Source: Camelimonas fluminis (lineage in GTDB: Bacteria; Pseudomonadota; Alphaproteobacteria; Rhizobiales; Beijerinckiaceae). Taken from it: a stretch of 64,000 nucleotides of DNA. Below are positions 1-10,177 of the stretch, one piece after another. The notes below the pieces were generated by a model. That model was not told where the DNA came from. It saw only the letters and a list, made by a program, of their open reading frames with translations, and did not search any database. Each line of letters begins with the position of its first letter. The first letter of the stretch is position 1. Both the position numbers and the translations under genes were made by a program. Location of the stretch: contig NZ_BNCG01000003.1 in NCBI RefSeq assembly GCF_014656355.1, positions 186,001 through 250,000 of the forward strand. The letters are read 5' to 3'.

Positions 1-54
1 CGATGCCGCCACAGACTGCAGGCAGTTGGTTGACCATGCCAACGGAGATTCACA

Positions 55-477
55 GTGAACAAGGCCCGCAACCCTATAGACCTGTACGTCGGCGGCAGGG
101 TTCGCATGCGACGCATGCTTGTTGGCCTTAGTCAGGAAAAACTGGGCGACGCGCTGGGCGTCACCTTCCAGCAGATCCAGAAATACGAAAAGGGCGCCAA
201 TCGCATCGGCGCCAGCCGTCTGCACCAGATCGCCCAGGTCCTTGGCGTGCCGGTCTCATTCTTCTACGATGGCGCGGCGCCCGTTGGCGACGCTGCCGCC
301 GGCTTTGCCGAAGCGCCGGCGCTGGACCATGTCGCCGATTTTCTGGCCACCTCCGAGGGGCTTCATCTCAACAAGGCGTTTGTCCGCATCCAGGACGCCG
401 GCGTACGCCGGAAACTGGTGGCTCTTGTCGAAGCCATGGCCAACGCCCAGCCCACGGGCAAAGACGACGGAGACTGA
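55..477 (+). CDS. XRE-family helix-turn-helix regulator upstream of metK
   Basis: A 140-residue protein with a Cro/CI-type HTH at about residues 14-70: the stretch [20 protein letters not shown] is the recognition region, followed by [16 protein letters not shown]. The C-terminal half (about 85-140) is a non-HTH tail seen in this alphaproteobacterial family, which usually sits just before metK. The start is GTG at 55 with GGAG at 44-47. The gene is 112 bp upstream of metK in the same direction and is likely cotranscribed or a local regulator; what it controls is not evident from sequence. The HTH assignment is firm, the regulon is unknown. Confidence 0.9.
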   Translation: MNKARNPIDLYVGGRVRMRRMLVGLSQEKLGDALGVTFQQIQKYEKGANRIGASRLHQIAQVLGVPVSFFYDGAAPVGDAAAGFAEAPALDHVADFLATSEGLHLNKAFVRIQDAGVRRKLVALVEAMANAQPTGKDDGD

Positions 478-589
478 GTTTCGTCGCGTCGCCCGGCATC
501 CGCCAGCTCCTTCCCCGACGCTTGACGTCGACAGGCCGGTAACCTACGCAAGCGCAAGCTGTTATTCATCTATTCGTCCGGAGGCTCGC

Positions 590-1765
590 GTGTCGCGCCA
601 GAATTACCTGTTCACCAGTGAATCTGTGTCAGAAGGTCATCCTGACAAGGTATGTGATCGCATCTCCGACACCATTGTCGACGCCTTCCTGGCTGCTGAT
701 CCCGAAGCGCGCGTTGCCTGCGAGACCCTCGCCACGACGAACCAGGTGGTGATCGCCGGCGAAACCCGCGGTCCCGCCACGCTGACGCCAGAGTATCTGG
801 CTCACCTCGCCCGTCTCGCCATCCGCGACATCGGCTATGAGCAGGACGGCTTCCACTGGGAAAAGAGCCAGATCGACGTGCTGCTGCACGCCCAGTCCGC
901 CGACATTGCCGTTGGCGTTGACGCGCTTGGCAACAAGGACGAAGGCGCTGGCGACCAGGGCATCATGTTCGGCTACGCCTGCCGGGAAACCCCGGAGCTG
1001 ATGCCCGCGCCGATCTACTATGCGCACAAGATTCTCAAGCGTCTGACCGACGCGCGCAAATCGGGCGAATCAGGCGTTCTGGGGCCGGACGCCAAGAGCC
1101 AGGTCACCGTCCGTTATGAGAACGGCAAGCCGGTCGCCGCGACGCAGATCGTCGTATCGACCCAGCATCTGGACGATACCCTGACCTCGCATGACGTCCA
1201 GGCCATCGTTGAACCTTATGTGCGCGAAACCCTGCCCGATGGCTGGATTTCTGATTCGACCATCTGGCACGTCAATCCAACCGGCAAATTTGTCATCGGC
1301 GGTCCGGACGGCGACTGCGGTCTGACCGGCCGCAAGATCATCGTCGACACCTATGGCGGCGCGGCTCCACATGGCGGCGGCGCATTCTCGGGCAAGGATC
1401 CCACCAAGGTCGACCGCTCGGCGGCTTACGCTGCGCGCTATCTGGCCAAGAACGTGGTGGCCGCAGGGCTTGCCGAGCGTTGCACCATCCAGCTCTCCTA
1501 CGCCATCGGCGTGTCGCGTCCGCTGTCGCTCTATGTCGACCTGCACGGCACGGGACAGGCGGATGAAGCCAAGCTGGAAAGCGTGTTGATGGACGTGATG
1601 GACCTGTCGCCACGCGGCATTCGCCAGCACCTTGGCCTGAACCGGCCAATCTACGCCCGCACTGCGGCTTATGGTCACTTCGGCCGCGCGCCGGAAGATG
1701 ATGGCGGCTTCTCCTGGGAGCGCGCCGACCTGGCTGACGCCATCCGCAAGGCCGTCGCCGGCTGA
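590..1765 (+). CDS. metK: S-adenosylmethionine synthetase
   Basis: Makes S-adenosylmethionine from ATP and methionine in the cytosol. The 391-residue product has the N-terminal GHPDKVCD motif (residues 16-23), the signature [11 protein letters not shown] (about 119-129) and the P-loop-like [16 protein letters not shown] (about 263-278), all three S-AdoMet synthetase hallmarks. Length agrees with the family (380-400). I chose GTG at 590 because it gives [16 protein letters not shown] and has GGAGG at 580-584; the reading frame stays open much further upstream but that part is the shadow of the XRE gene. No recognisable SAM riboswitch was seen in the 112-bp leader. Followed by an intrinsic terminator and trmB. 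Confidence 0.98.
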   Translation: MSRQNYLFTSESVSEGHPDKVCDRISDTIVDAFLAADPEARVACETLATTNQVVIAGETRGPATLTPEYLAHLARLAIRDIGYEQDGFHWEKSQIDVLLHAQSADIAVGVDALGNKDEGAGDQGIMFGYACRETPELMPAPIYYAHKILKRLTDARKSGESGVLGPDAKSQVTVRYENGKPVAATQIVVSTQHLDDTLTSHDVQAIVEPYVRETLPDGWISDSTIWHVNPTGKFVIGGPDGDCGLTGRKIIVDTYGGAAPHGGGAFSGKDPTKVDRSAAYAARYLAKNVVAAGLAERCTIQLSYAIGVSRPLSLYVDLHGTGQADEAKLESVLMDVMDLSPRGIRQHLGLNRPIYARTAAYGHFGRAPEDDGGFSWERADLADAIRKAVAG

Positions 1766-1785
1766 ATGGCCCAACCGGTTATTTG

Positions 1786-1817
1786 ACGCCGCCCTGTCCG
1801 GGGCGGCGTTTGTTTTT
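1786..1817 (+). terminator. Intrinsic terminator after metK
   Basis: Nine-base arms ACGCCGCCC (1786-1794) and GGGCGGCGT (1801-1809) with a 6-nt loop, followed by TTTGTTTTT. It lies between the metK stop and the trmB start, only about 20 bp upstream of the trmB ATG, so readthrough or an internal promoter must supply trmB. Confidence 0.8.
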
Positions 1818-1835
1818 GGAAAGACCAAACAGGCG

Positions 1836-2534
1836 ATGACGACCGAACAGCCCCGCGCCGGCTCCTTCTATGGCCGCAGGAAAGGACACCGCCTGCGTGA
1901 ACAGCAATCCCGCCTGATGGAGGAGACGCTGCCGCGCCTGCGCATCGGTCCTGACGCTGTAAGCGACGTCAGCGCCCTGTTTGCCCGGCCCGTTTCGCAG
2001 ACCTGGCTCGAAATCGGCTTCGGCGGCGGCGAGCATCTGCTGCACCAGATGCAGCTCAATCCGGACGTCGGATTCATCGGCTGCGAGCCGTTCATCAACG
2101 GCATGGCCAAACTGCTGGCGGGCGAGCCGGATGAGCAGCGCCTTGCCCTGCATGACGCTGACGCCACTGAGCTGCTGCCCCGCCTTCCCGCCGCCTCCAT
2201 TGACCGTGCTTTCGTTCTTTATCCTGATCCGTGGCCAAAACGCCGCCAGCGCAAACGTCGCATTATCTCCCACGAAACCGTCAGCAATCTGGCCCGCGTG
2301 CTGAAGCCCGGAGCGATTTTCCGGTTCGCCACGGACATCGACGACTACGCGGCCTGGACGCTGGCGCGGGTGATGGCTTCGGGCCAGTTCGACTGGGCGG
2401 CTGAACGCGCTGACGACTGGCGACTGGCGTGGACCGACTGGCCTGGCACCCGTTACGAACAGAAGGCGTTTCGCGAAGGGCGCACGCCGGCCTATTTGAC
2501 CTTCGTCCGGCGCGAGGCGCGGAACCTGGCCTGA
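1836..2534 (+). CDS. trmB: tRNA (guanine-N7)-methyltransferase
   Basis: Methylates G46 of tRNAs at N7 using SAM made by the neighbouring metK product. The 232-residue protein has the SAM-binding loop EIGFGGGEH (about 59-67), the family motif DPWPKRRQRKRR (about 131-142), FATDIDDYA, and a C-terminal GTRYEQKA. ATG 1836 gives MTTEQPRAGSFYGRRKGHRL, the typical start. The open frame extends upstream into metK but that is not conserved. The metK-trmB-rimP order is common in Hyphomicrobiales. Confidence 0.96.
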   Translation: MTTEQPRAGSFYGRRKGHRLREQQSRLMEETLPRLRIGPDAVSDVSALFARPVSQTWLEIGFGGGEHLLHQMQLNPDVGFIGCEPFINGMAKLLAGEPDEQRLALHDADATELLPRLPAASIDRAFVLYPDPWPKRRQRKRRIISHETVSNLARVLKPGAIFRFATDIDDYAAWTLARVMASGQFDWAAERADDWRLAWTDWPGTRYEQKAFREGRTPAYLTFVRREARNLA

Positions 2535-2843
2535 AGAAAATGCGCTGGCGCCTTGTCAATGGCGGCGCCCGAGGCTATCTTCCAGCCATTCCGACATTCC
2601 AGAACGGTTTGTTACAAACCGAACCGGAGAGTGGGCTCCAGCCGGGGTCCGCTCTTTTTTGTCTTATCAGTGCGGCCCGGCCGCACAGGATCACAGGGCG
2701 AAGTCCGCTCGCAGCGGATATCGCTCCATCGTTTTGAATGAGCGCGTTTTTCTCATGCGAAGCAGCATTTGCTTCGCTGGAGGACGCGCCAGCCCGGCCG
2801 GCAGGCGTTGCCTGACCGCAGGCTTCATGAGGTCGCAGTTTCC
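2535..2843. other. trmB-rimP intergenic region
   Basis: About 310 bp without a supported gene. Its central part holds a strong hairpin with a T-tract (2628-2660, separate entry), the rest is a rimP leader/promoter with no other feature I can recognise. Confidence 0.6.
2628..2660 (+). terminator. Hairpin plus T6 in the rimP leader (terminator or attenuator)
   Basis: Arms AGAGTGGGCTCC (2628-2639) and GGGGTCCGCTCT (2644-2655) pair over 12 positions, with G-T wobbles, around an AGCC tetraloop, and run into six Ts (2655-2660). It lies about 95 bp after trmB and 184 bp before rimP. It can simply end the metK-trmB transcript, or act as an attenuator for the rimP-nusA-infB operon. Confidence 0.8.
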
Positions 2844-3488
2844 ATGGCGGATACAGCCGACAGACGGGTTGTCACCGAATCTGGCGTCGCGGCGCGGGTC
2901 GCCACGATTGTCGAACCGGTCATTGAGGACCTGGGATACGTATTGGTGCGCGTGAAGGTCACAGGCCTGAACGGCTGCACGGTGCAGATCATGGCCGAGC
3001 GGCCAGACGGCACAATGACCGTCGACGATTGCGAAACGATCAGCCGGGCGGTGTCGCTGGCGCTGGACGTGGATGATCCGGTCGACCGGGCCTACCACCT
3101 GGAAATTTCCTCACCGGGCATCGACCGTCCGCTGGTGCGCGCCTCCGATTTCACGCGCTGGGCCGACTATGAAGCCAAGGTCGAGCTCAATGCTCTTGTG
3201 TCTGGCCGGCGCAAGTATCGCGGCGTGCTGCGCGGCGTGGACGACGGTCAGGTATTGATCGAACGGCTGGATGCGGCGGCCGGCGAGGAACGGGTGGCGC
3301 GTCTGCCCCTGTCTGACATTCTCGAAGCGCGCCTGTTGCTGACCGATGCGGTGATCGCCGAGGCGCTGCGCCGCGACAAGGCGGCGCGCCATGCGCGCGG
3401 CGAGGTCGAAGAAGACGACGCGGATGTGGACGCGGAGTTTGGCGGCGACGGAGCAGCGGATACGTCCGGTCAGGGCCGTCCGCACTGA
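2844..3488 (+). CDS. rimP: Ribosome maturation factor RimP
   Basis: Assists maturation of the 30S subunit. The 214-residue product has the RimP N-terminal domain ([19 protein letters not shown], about 20-38), the conserved [20 protein letters not shown] region and [12 protein letters not shown] (about 90-101), and an SH3-like C-terminal domain ending near [16 protein letters not shown] charged tail ([18 protein letters not shown]) extends beyond the usual 150-170 residues, as in other Alphaproteobacteria. ATG 2844 gives [19 protein letters not shown]. First gene of the rimP-nusA-ylxR-infB cluster. Confidence 0.95.
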   Translation: MADTADRRVVTESGVAARVATIVEPVIEDLGYVLVRVKVTGLNGCTVQIMAERPDGTMTVDDCETISRAVSLALDVDDPVDRAYHLEISSPGIDRPLVRASDFTRWADYEAKVELNALVSGRRKYRGVLRGVDDGQVLIERLDAAAGEERVARLPLSDILEARLLLTDAVIAEALRRDKAARHARGEVEEDDADVDAEFGGDGAADTSGQGRPH

Positions 3489-3547
3489 TTTTTACGACGG
3501 GAAACCAGCCGTTTTGGCCTGGAATTTTTCCCGCCGGATTTGGGTGA

Positions 3548-3610
3548 TGCTTTTTTCAGGAGCGAAGCAGCTGCTTCCCCTGAAGAGGGTGCATTTTTTG
3601 AATAACGCAT
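3548..3610 (+). other. Hairpin-rich nusA leader with two T-runs
   Basis: In the 188-bp rimP-nusA gap, CAGG..GAAGCAG and CTGCTTC..CCTG (around 3557-3582) form an imperfect stem around the palindrome GAAGCAGCTGCTTC. T6 runs lie before (about 3551-3556) and after it. Possible attenuator or transcript-processing site; function inferred only from the structure. Confidence 0.35.
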
Positions 3611-3676
3611 GTCCGGACGCGGCGTGAACGTCGCTTCGCCGGACATGCTCCAGGTGGTTGAAAGAGGGAGAGACCC

Positions 3677-5326
3677 ATGGCCATCAGCGCCAACAGGCTC
3701 GAATTGCTGCAGATCGCCGATGCTGTGGCCCGCGAGAAGGTTATTGATCGTCAGATCGTGCTCGCCGCCATGGAAGACGCGATCCAGAAGGCCGCCCGCT
3801 CGCGCTATGGCAGCGAGACCGAGGTGCGGGCCGAGATCAATCCCAAGAGCGGCGAGATCCGCCTGTCGCGCCTGTTGCTGGTGACCGACGAGGTGGAAAA
3901 CGACGCCATCCACATTTCTGTGACCGACGCCCGCAAGCGCAATCCGGCGGCCCAGCCAGGCGACTATATCGCCGAGACGCTGCCGCCTTTCGATTTCGGC
4001 CGCATCGCCGCCCAGTCGGCCAAACAGGTCATCGTGCAGAAAGTGCGCGAAGCCGAGCGTGACCGGCAATACGAGGAATTCAAGGATCGCATCGGCGAGA
4101 TCATCAACGGCCTCGTCAAGCGCGCTGAATATGGCAACGTTGTCGTCGACCTCGGTCGCACCGAAGGCATTATCCGTCGCGACGAACTGATCCCGCGTGA
4201 GGCGTTCCGCCCCGGCGACCGGGTGCGGGCTTACGTTTATGACGTGCGCCGCGAAACCCGCGGCCCGCAGATTTTCCTGTCGCGCACCCATCCGCAGTTC
4301 ATGGCGAAACTGTTCGCCCAGGAAGTTCCCGAGATCTACGACGGCGTCGTCGAGATCAAGGCGGTGGCGCGCGACCCTGGTTCACGCGCCAAGATCGCCG
4401 TCGTCTCGCGCGACAGCTCGATCGATCCTGTCGGCGCCTGCGTCGGTATGCGCGGCTCGCGCGTGCAGGCCGTCGTCGGCGAGTTGCAGGGCGAGAAGAT
4501 CGACATCATTCCGTGGTCGCCCGACAACGCCACCTTCATCGTCAACGCGCTGCAGCCGGCAGAAGTGGTGAAGGTCGTTCTGGATGAAGAAAGCGAGCGC
4601 ATCGAGGTTGTCGTCCCTGACGACCAGCTTTCTCTGGCGATCGGGCGGCGCGGCCAGAACGTTCGCCTCGCCTCCCAGCTGACTGGCTGGGACATCGACA
4701 TCATGACCGAGGCCGAGGAGTCGGAGCGCCGGCAGAAGGAATTCGCGGAGCGCACCGCCCTGTTCATGGAGGCCCTGGACGTTGACGAGGTCGTCGGCCA
4801 GTTGCTGGCGTCGGAAGGCTTCAGCTCGGTGGAGGAACTCGCTGTCGTCGATTTGCCGGAACTGGCGTCGATCGAAGGCTTCGACGACGACACCGCTCAG
4901 GAAATCCAGACGCGCGCCCAGGAATATCTGGACCAGCTGGAGGCGGAGCAGGACGCCAAGCGCGCCGAACTGGGCGTTTCCGACGACCTGCGCCAGATCG
5001 ATGGCGTGACGACCGCCATGCTGGTGGCGTTCGGCGAAAACGACATCCGTTCGCTGGAAGACCTGGCTGGCGCCGTGCCGGACGACCTGTGTGGTTGGGC
5101 CGAGCGCAAGGACGGCGAGGTTATCCGTCACAAGGGCGCGCTTGATGGTTTCGAGGTTTCCCGCGTTGAAGCGGAAGCCATGATCATGGACGCCCGCGTG
5201 CTGGCCGGCTGGATCGAGGCGCCCGAACCTGAAGCGGAAGGCGTTGAGGACGAAGACGCTGAAGGTCAGGCGGAAGATGAGGCCGAAGCCTCCGCCGATG
5301 GACAGAACGGCGAAGCCAGCGCCTGA
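3677..5326 (+). CDS. nusA: Transcription termination/antitermination factor NusA
   Basis: Binds RNA polymerase and nascent RNA to control pausing, termination and antitermination. The 549-residue product has the N-terminal polymerase-binding domain (1-about 125), an S1 domain (about 135-200, [20 protein letters not shown]), two KH domains (about 230-345, with [15 protein letters not shown] and [14 protein letters not shown]), and two C-terminal acidic helix-hairpin-helix repeats (about 365-505) followed by a Glu/Asp-rich tail. Start ATG 3677 is preceded by GAGGGAGAG. It is followed by ylxR and infB as in most bacteria. Confidence 0.98.
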   Translation: MAISANRLELLQIADAVAREKVIDRQIVLAAMEDAIQKAARSRYGSETEVRAEINPKSGEIRLSRLLLVTDEVENDAIHISVTDARKRNPAAQPGDYIAETLPPFDFGRIAAQSAKQVIVQKVREAERDRQYEEFKDRIGEIINGLVKRAEYGNVVVDLGRTEGIIRRDELIPREAFRPGDRVRAYVYDVRRETRGPQIFLSRTHPQFMAKLFAQEVPEIYDGVVEIKAVARDPGSRAKIAVVSRDSSIDPVGACVGMRGSRVQAVVGELQGEKIDIIPWSPDNATFIVNALQPAEVVKVVLDEESERIEVVVPDDQLSLAIGRRGQNVRLASQLTGWDIDIMTEAEESERRQKEFAERTALFMEALDVDEVVGQLLASEGFSSVEELAVVDLPELASIEGFDDDTAQEIQTRAQEYLDQLEAEQDAKRAELGVSDDLRQIDGVTTAMLVAFGENDIRSLEDLAGAVPDDLCGWAERKDGEVIRHKGALDGFEVSRVEAEAMIMDARVLAGWIEAPEPEAEGVEDEDAEGQAEDEAEASADGQNGEASA

Positions 5327-5484
5327 ACGATGACGCCGGCCCCTGCTGGGCCGGCGCTGACGCCTTCGCAAACATTCAGGCGGGCTGCGTGGAGCAGAGC
5401 GCCTGACATCCGGGTTTCGGCATGTTCCTCCGGACTGGAGCGGGCCGGCCTTCAACCCATGGCTTCCGACGGGATGAGGACGAC

Positions 5485-6153
5485 GTGGCGCACCGGCGCG
5501 AAGAAGATGACCGGGGACCGGAGCGGCTCTGCATCGTGACGCGCGCCTCGCGGCCGCCCGCGGAGATGCTGCGCTTCGTCGCGGCGCCAGACGGACGCCT
5601 GACGCCAGATCTGAAGCGAAAGCTGCCAGGACGCGGCGTCTGGGTGTCGCTGTCGGCGGACCTGGTGACGCAGGCGGTCAAACGCAAGGCTTTCGCAAGA
5701 AGTCTGAAGCAACCGGTCACGGTTCCGGCGGATCTGGCGGACGAGATCGACGCCCTGCTGGTGAAAGACGCCATTCAGGCATTGTCCTTCAGCAGCAAGG
5801 CCGGGGAAGCTGTCACCGGCTTCACGAAGGTTGAAAGTGCAATAAACAGGGCCAATATCGTGGCTGTGTTGCATGCGAGCGACGCCGCGCCAGACGGCGT
5901 CCGCAAGGTTGGACAGTTGTTGCGCCGGCGCCAGCAGACGGACCGGCGACCTGTCCATGTGATCGATGCATTTGACTCAAACGATTTGAGTTTGGCATTA
6001 GGTGGGGTACATGTGATACATGCTGCCCTGGAAGCCGGTCCCGCCAGCACAGGATTCCTGGCGTGCTGGGGCAGGTTGAACGCGTATCGGGGAGCGACGG
6101 CCAGTGTGGCGACGCTTCCGACAGACCAGCCGGGCGGCAGCGCGCCCGATTGA
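5485..6153 (+). CDS. YlxR-type RNA-binding protein with L7Ae-like C-terminal domain
   Basis: A two-part protein between nusA and infB. The N-terminal part (about 10-85) matches the YlxR/DUF448 family: ERLCIVTRASRPPAEMLRFV, PGRGVWVSLSADLV, AVKRKAFARS. The C-terminal part (about 100-190) resembles the L7Ae/YlxQ fold (ALSFSSKAGEAVTGFTKVE), a fusion typical of Alphaproteobacteria. Probable RNA-binding role linked to the translation machinery; the precise target is not known. I prefer the GTG at 5485 (VAHRREEDDRGPERLCIVTR, GAGGA upstream); an ATG at 5422 in the same frame would add 21 residues. Confidence 0.88.
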   Translation: MAHRREEDDRGPERLCIVTRASRPPAEMLRFVAAPDGRLTPDLKRKLPGRGVWVSLSADLVTQAVKRKAFARSLKQPVTVPADLADEIDALLVKDAIQALSFSSKAGEAVTGFTKVESAINRANIVAVLHASDAAPDGVRKVGQLLRRRQQTDRRPVHVIDAFDSNDLSLALGGVHVIHAALEAGPASTGFLACWGRLNAYRGATASVATLPTDQPGGSAPD

Positions 6154-6383
6154 TTGCAGCGTTTTCCCCCTGATGCGCCCTTGGGCCCAACGCCCTGGAG
6201 CAACCGTGCAGGCCCGAACGGCGCGCAGCATGAGCGCCGTCAGCCGCCGGATTTGAGAAGCCTGCCGGCGGTCCCCACGCGGACCACGCGTCCGGCAGAT
6301 TGACAGGCCCATGGTTCAACGCCATGGACCTGCACGAGGTATATGCGGATCAGCTGATCCGGCATGCGAGCGGCAGGAACGGA

Positions 6384-9152
6384 ATGAGCGATAGCAAGAA
6401 CCCGGGCGACAAGACGATCAGCGGAGGACAGAACAAGACGCTGACGCTCAAGCGCCCGGTCGAGCATGGGACGGTGAGGCAGAGTTTCTCCCACGGCCGC
6501 AGCAAGGCGGTTGTGGTTGAGAAAGTGAAGCGTCGCGCCGTCGGGCCCGGCGAGGCGAAAGAAGCCGCGCCCGCAGCCCCCGCCGCGCCGCGCCCCGCCG
6601 CGTCAGCGACCTCCGCCCCCAAGCGTACGGCCGCCGGCCAGCGCCCGACCGGCGTTGTCTTGCGCACGTTGACCGACGAGGAGCGGGAAGCCCGCATCCG
6701 CGCCCTGGCTCTTGCCAAGGGGCGTGAAGTCGAGGAACGCAAGCAGGCCGAGCAGGAAGAGCTTCGCCGCGCCGAGCGCGAGGCCGCCGAGAAGGCTGAA
6801 CGCGAAGCTGCTGAAGCACGTCAGCGCGAAGAAGACGCCCGCCAGCGCGCCGAGGAAGAGGCGGCCCGCAAGGCTGCGGCCGCCGCGCCAAAGGCAGCGC
6901 CCGCGCCGCAGAAGGTTGAGCCAGCCGCGAAAGCCTCGCCGACGCCAGAGCCAACGCCCCGTTATGAAACTGGCCCCGCGACGCCGACAGCCCTTGTGGC
7001 GCGTCCGCGCCCGGCTGGCTCACGCCCGCCGGTGCTGCTGTCGCCGCGTCCGCCGGCGCCGCCAAAGCCGGCTGAGCCAGCCAAGCCTGCTGCGACGACA
7101 ACGGCGCAACCAGCCAGCTCGCGTCCCGCGACGGCGGCCCCTGCTGGCCGTCCTGCTGCGGCCACCGATGACGATGCGCCCCGCGCCCGCCGTCCCGGCG
7201 CGCTGCGCCCCGCTGCTGCGCCCAAGCCCGGCAAGTCCGGCGCGGGCGATGAGCGTCGTCGCGGCCGCCTGACCATCAGCACCGCGCACAACGCCGGTGA
7301 GGAGCGCACCCATTCGGTCGCCGCGTTCCGTCGCCGCATGCAGCGCATGAACCGCGGCGCGGCGAACGAACAGAAGGAGCGGCTGTCCCGCGAGGTGATC
7401 ATTCCTGAAACGATCACCATTCAGGAGCTGGCCAACCGTATGTCCGAGCGCGGCGTGGACGTGATCCGTCTGCTGATGCGCCAGGGCCAGATGCACAAGA
7501 TCACCGACGTGATCGACGCTGACACGGCTCAGCTGATCGCCGAGGAACTGGGCCATACGGTCCGCCGCGTGGCTGAGTCCGACGTTGAAGAAGGCCTGTT
7601 CAGCGCCGACGACATGGATGAGGTGAAGCTGCCGCGTCCGCCGGTTGTGACCATCATGGGCCACGTCGACCACGGCAAGACCTCGCTGCTCGACGCCCTG
7701 CGCAAAACAACCGTTGTGTCGGGCGAAGCCGGCGGCATCACCCAGCACATCGGCGCCTATCAGGTGACCTCGCCGTTGGGCGGCAAGATCACCTTCATCG
7801 ACACGCCCGGCCACGCCGCCTTCACCTCCATGCGCGCTCGCGGCGCCAAGGTGACGGACATCGTGGTGCTGGTGGTGGCCGCCGATGACGGCGTCATGCC
7901 GCAGACCATTGAGGCTATTGATCACGCTCGCGCCGCCGGCGTGCCGCTGATCGTCGCCATCAACAAGATCGACAAGCCGTCGGCCGATCCGCAGCGCGTG
8001 CGCACCGAACTGCTGCGCCACGAGGTTGTGGTGGAGTCCATGGGCGGCGAGACGCTCGAGTTCGAAGTTTCAGCCAAGGCCGGGACCAACCTCGACAAGC
8101 TGCTCGAAGGTCTGCAGTTGCAGTCCGAGATTCTCGACCTGCGCGCCAATCCGGACCGTTCGGCCGAAGGCAACGTCATCGAGGCCAAGCTCGATCGCGG
8201 CCGCGGCCCTGTGGCTACGGTGCTGGTCGATCGCGGAACCCTGCGGGTTGGCGACATCGTTGTGGCCGGTTGCGAATGGGGCCGCGTGCGCGCCCTGGTG
8301 GCTGACAACGGTTCGCAGATCAAGGAGGCAGGCCCGTCCGTGCCGGCAGAGGTGCTTGGTTTCAATGGCACCCCTGAAGCTGGCGATCGCGTCGCCGTGG
8401 TCGAGAACGAAGCCCGCGCTCGCGAGATCACCGACTTCCGCACCCGTCAGCGGCGCGAAAAGCTGGCGGCGCGCGGCGCCGGAGCCGGACGCTCGCTGGC
8501 CGACATGATGCGCGACCTGCGTGAAGGCGGCGGCAAGAAGGAACTGGCGCTGGTCGTCAAGGGCGACGTGCACGGTTCTGTCGAAGCCATTCGCGGCGCG
8601 GTCGAGAAGCTTGGCAATGACGAAGTCACGGCGCGCATCCTGCACGCTGGCGTCGGCGGCATCACTGAGTCCGACGTGACCCTCGCCGGCGCCTCGAAGG
8701 CCACCGTCATGGGCTTCAATGTCCGCGCCAACAAGGAAGCGCGCGAAGCGGCTGACCGAGCCGGCATTGAGATCCGTTACTACAACATCATCTATGACCT
8801 CATTGATGATGTTCGTGACGCGATGTCGGGCCTGCTGGCGCCGACCTTGCGCGAGCACCGCCTCGGCGAAGCCGTCGTTCAGGAAGTCTTCGACGTATCG
8901 AAGGTCGGCAAGGTCGCTGGTTGCCGCGTCACGGACGGCGTGGTCGAGCGCGGCGCGCATGTGCGCATCATCCGCGACAACATCGTCATCCACGAAGGCA
9001 AGCTCAGCCAGCTCAAGCGTTTCAAGGACGACGCGAAGGAAGTCGGCTCCGGCCAGGAGTGCGGCATGGCTTTCGAGCGCTTCGAGGACATGCGCAAGGG
9101 CGATGTCATCGAATGCTACCGCGTTGAGGAAATCCGCCGCACCCTGCAGTGA
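6384..9152 (+). CDS. infB: Translation initiation factor IF-2
   Basis: GTPase that places initiator fMet-tRNA on the 30S subunit. The 922-residue product has an IF2-associated N-terminal segment ([20 protein letters not shown], about 19-38), a long charged coiled-coil then Ala/Pro-rich linker (about 85-320), an IF2_N domain (about 340-392), and the G domain with GHVDHGKT (about 426-433), DTPGHAAF and NKID (about 527). Domains II, III and C2 follow and end at [11 protein letters not shown] 6384 gives [20 protein letters not shown]; an upstream in-frame ATG at 6300 lacks family support. The linker biases the antisense strand to long spurious frames. Confidence 0.98.
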   Translation: MSDSKNPGDKTISGGQNKTLTLKRPVEHGTVRQSFSHGRSKAVVVEKVKRRAVGPGEAKEAAPAAPAAPRPAASATSAPKRTAAGQRPTGVVLRTLTDEEREARIRALALAKGREVEERKQAEQEELRRAEREAAEKAEREAAEARQREEDARQRAEEEAARKAAAAAPKAAPAPQKVEPAAKASPTPEPTPRYETGPATPTALVARPRPAGSRPPVLLSPRPPAPPKPAEPAKPAATTTAQPASSRPATAAPAGRPAAATDDDAPRARRPGALRPAAAPKPGKSGAGDERRRGRLTISTAHNAGEERTHSVAAFRRRMQRMNRGAANEQKERLSREVIIPETITIQELANRMSERGVDVIRLLMRQGQMHKITDVIDADTAQLIAEELGHTVRRVAESDVEEGLFSADDMDEVKLPRPPVVTIMGHVDHGKTSLLDALRKTTVVSGEAGGITQHIGAYQVTSPLGGKITFIDTPGHAAFTSMRARGAKVTDIVVLVVAADDGVMPQTIEAIDHARAAGVPLIVAINKIDKPSADPQRVRTELLRHEVVVESMGGETLEFEVSAKAGTNLDKLLEGLQLQSEILDLRANPDRSAEGNVIEAKLDRGRGPVATVLVDRGTLRVGDIVVAGCEWGRVRALVADNGSQIKEAGPSVPAEVLGFNGTPEAGDRVAVVENEARAREITDFRTRQRREKLAARGAGAGRSLADMMRDLREGGGKKELALVVKGDVHGSVEAIRGAVEKLGNDEVTARILHAGVGGITESDVTLAGASKATVMGFNVRANKEAREAADRAGIEIRYYNIIYDLIDDVRDAMSGLLAPTLREHRLGEAVVQEVFDVSKVGKVAGCRVTDGVVERGAHVRIIRDNIVIHEGKLSQLKRFKDDAKEVGSGQECGMAFERFEDMRKGDVIECYRVEEIRRTLQ

Positions 9153-9510
9153 CAGTCATGGCGCGCATGAACGACATGCGCGCCATTCCATACCTGCTTC
9201 CCGGCGTGATCGCGCCCGTGCGCTCTTTTTTGCGGCGTCATGACGGCGATGAGAACGGTCAGGCGGCGGACGGCTCACAGGCCCCAGCCTGGATATGTCG
9301 CCTGATGCGCCACTCCGGAAAATGTCTCTCATCCCCGATCCTGGGTATGTTGTCATCCGGGGCAGGCGATTGCGCTGGCTGACATGTCGCGGAGCATTTT
9401 CCAGCCTGGCGGGCCTCGCTTTGAGCCAGGAAACTGCATGAATTCAGGACGATAGAGCAAGTCCCGGTTCAGTCTGACCGCATGTTGCTCTGGCGAAGAC
9501 AGTGACCCCA
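9153..9510. other. infB-rbfA intergenic region
   Basis: About 358 bp without a supported gene. It contains a perfect 12-bp hairpin right after the infB stop (separate entry) and a T6 run near 9226-9231. No tRNA or conserved small ORF was recognised. In many bacteria infB and rbfA are nearly adjacent, so this spacing is relatively long. Confidence 0.5.
9158..9186 (+). other. Perfect 12-bp inverted repeat after infB
   Basis: ATGGCGCGCATG (9158-9169) and CATGCGCGCCAT (9175-9186) are perfectly complementary around a 5-nt loop, starting 5 bp after the infB stop codon. No T-run follows directly, so it is more likely a 3'-end stabiliser or processing site than an efficient intrinsic terminator. Confidence 0.65.
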
Positions 9511-9930
9511 ATGGCAAAACGCGCCGCCTCTCCTTCTTCCGGCCCATCACAACGCCAGTTGCGCGTGGGCGAACTTGTCCGCCATGCCCTGGCGGAGATT
9601 CTCGCCCGTGGCGAGATCCAGGATGACGCCCTCAGCGGCAATGTCGTGACCGTTCCGGAAGTCCGCATGTCGCCAGACCTCAAGCTGGCCACCTGCTATG
9701 TCATGCCGCTCGGCGGCAAGGACGAAAAGCCGGTCATCGCCGCCCTGGACCGACACAAGAAATATATTCGCTCAGAACTGGCCCACCGCATCAACCTGCG
9801 CTATGCGCCGGATCTGCGTTTCCGGCGTGACGAAACATTCGATGAGGCCGGCCGCATCGAGCGGTTGCTGCAGTCCGAAAAAGTCCAGGCCGATCTCGCC
9901 AGGCCGCAGGAGCCCGACGACGAGGCGTGA
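9511..9930 (+). CDS. rbfA: Ribosome-binding factor A
   Basis: Small KH-like protein that binds the 5' region of 16S rRNA during late 30S assembly. The 139-residue product shows [21 protein letters not shown] (helix 1), the strand [21 protein letters not shown] and the C-terminal [22 protein letters not shown], all characteristic of RbfA. I use ATG 9511 ([20 protein letters not shown]); a GTG at 9502 three codons upstream is possible and has GAAGA a short distance before it. Precedes truB as in most bacteria. Confidence 0.94.
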   Translation: MAKRAASPSSGPSQRQLRVGELVRHALAEILARGEIQDDALSGNVVTVPEVRMSPDLKLATCYVMPLGGKDEKPVIAALDRHKKYIRSELAHRINLRYAPDLRFRRDETFDEAGRIERLLQSEKVQADLARPQEPDDEA

Positions 9931-10177
9931 CCGACACGGGCGACATGTCAACGCAGCCATGCGCCGATCCGTCTGGAGTTGCCCCCTGGACGGTTCCGTT
10001 CAATCCCGGATGCGAAGCGCTCCAAAGCCCTGATCTGGCGCAATTCCGGCCGGCCTATCCGCCACCACAGGCATCGCCAAGACCGCTCCGGTCCAGGGCC
10101 GCGTCGCCCGATCAGGAGTAGCCTCCAACCCGACGCCGGACCGGCAGCGCTGCCGGATGCTCCGGAATGGAAGACCA

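Noticed and set aside
478-589. SAM riboswitch before metK
   Set aside because: The 112-bp leader lacks recognisable SAM-II or SAM/SAH consensus blocks.
4382-5455. 357-residue minus-strand frame over nusA
   Set aside because: Antisense of NusA domains, no recognisable motifs.
10140-10156. Palindrome CCGGCAGCGCTGCCGG before truB
   Set aside because: A short GC-rich dyad just upstream of the truB start, without T-run or known context; too common in this composition to call.
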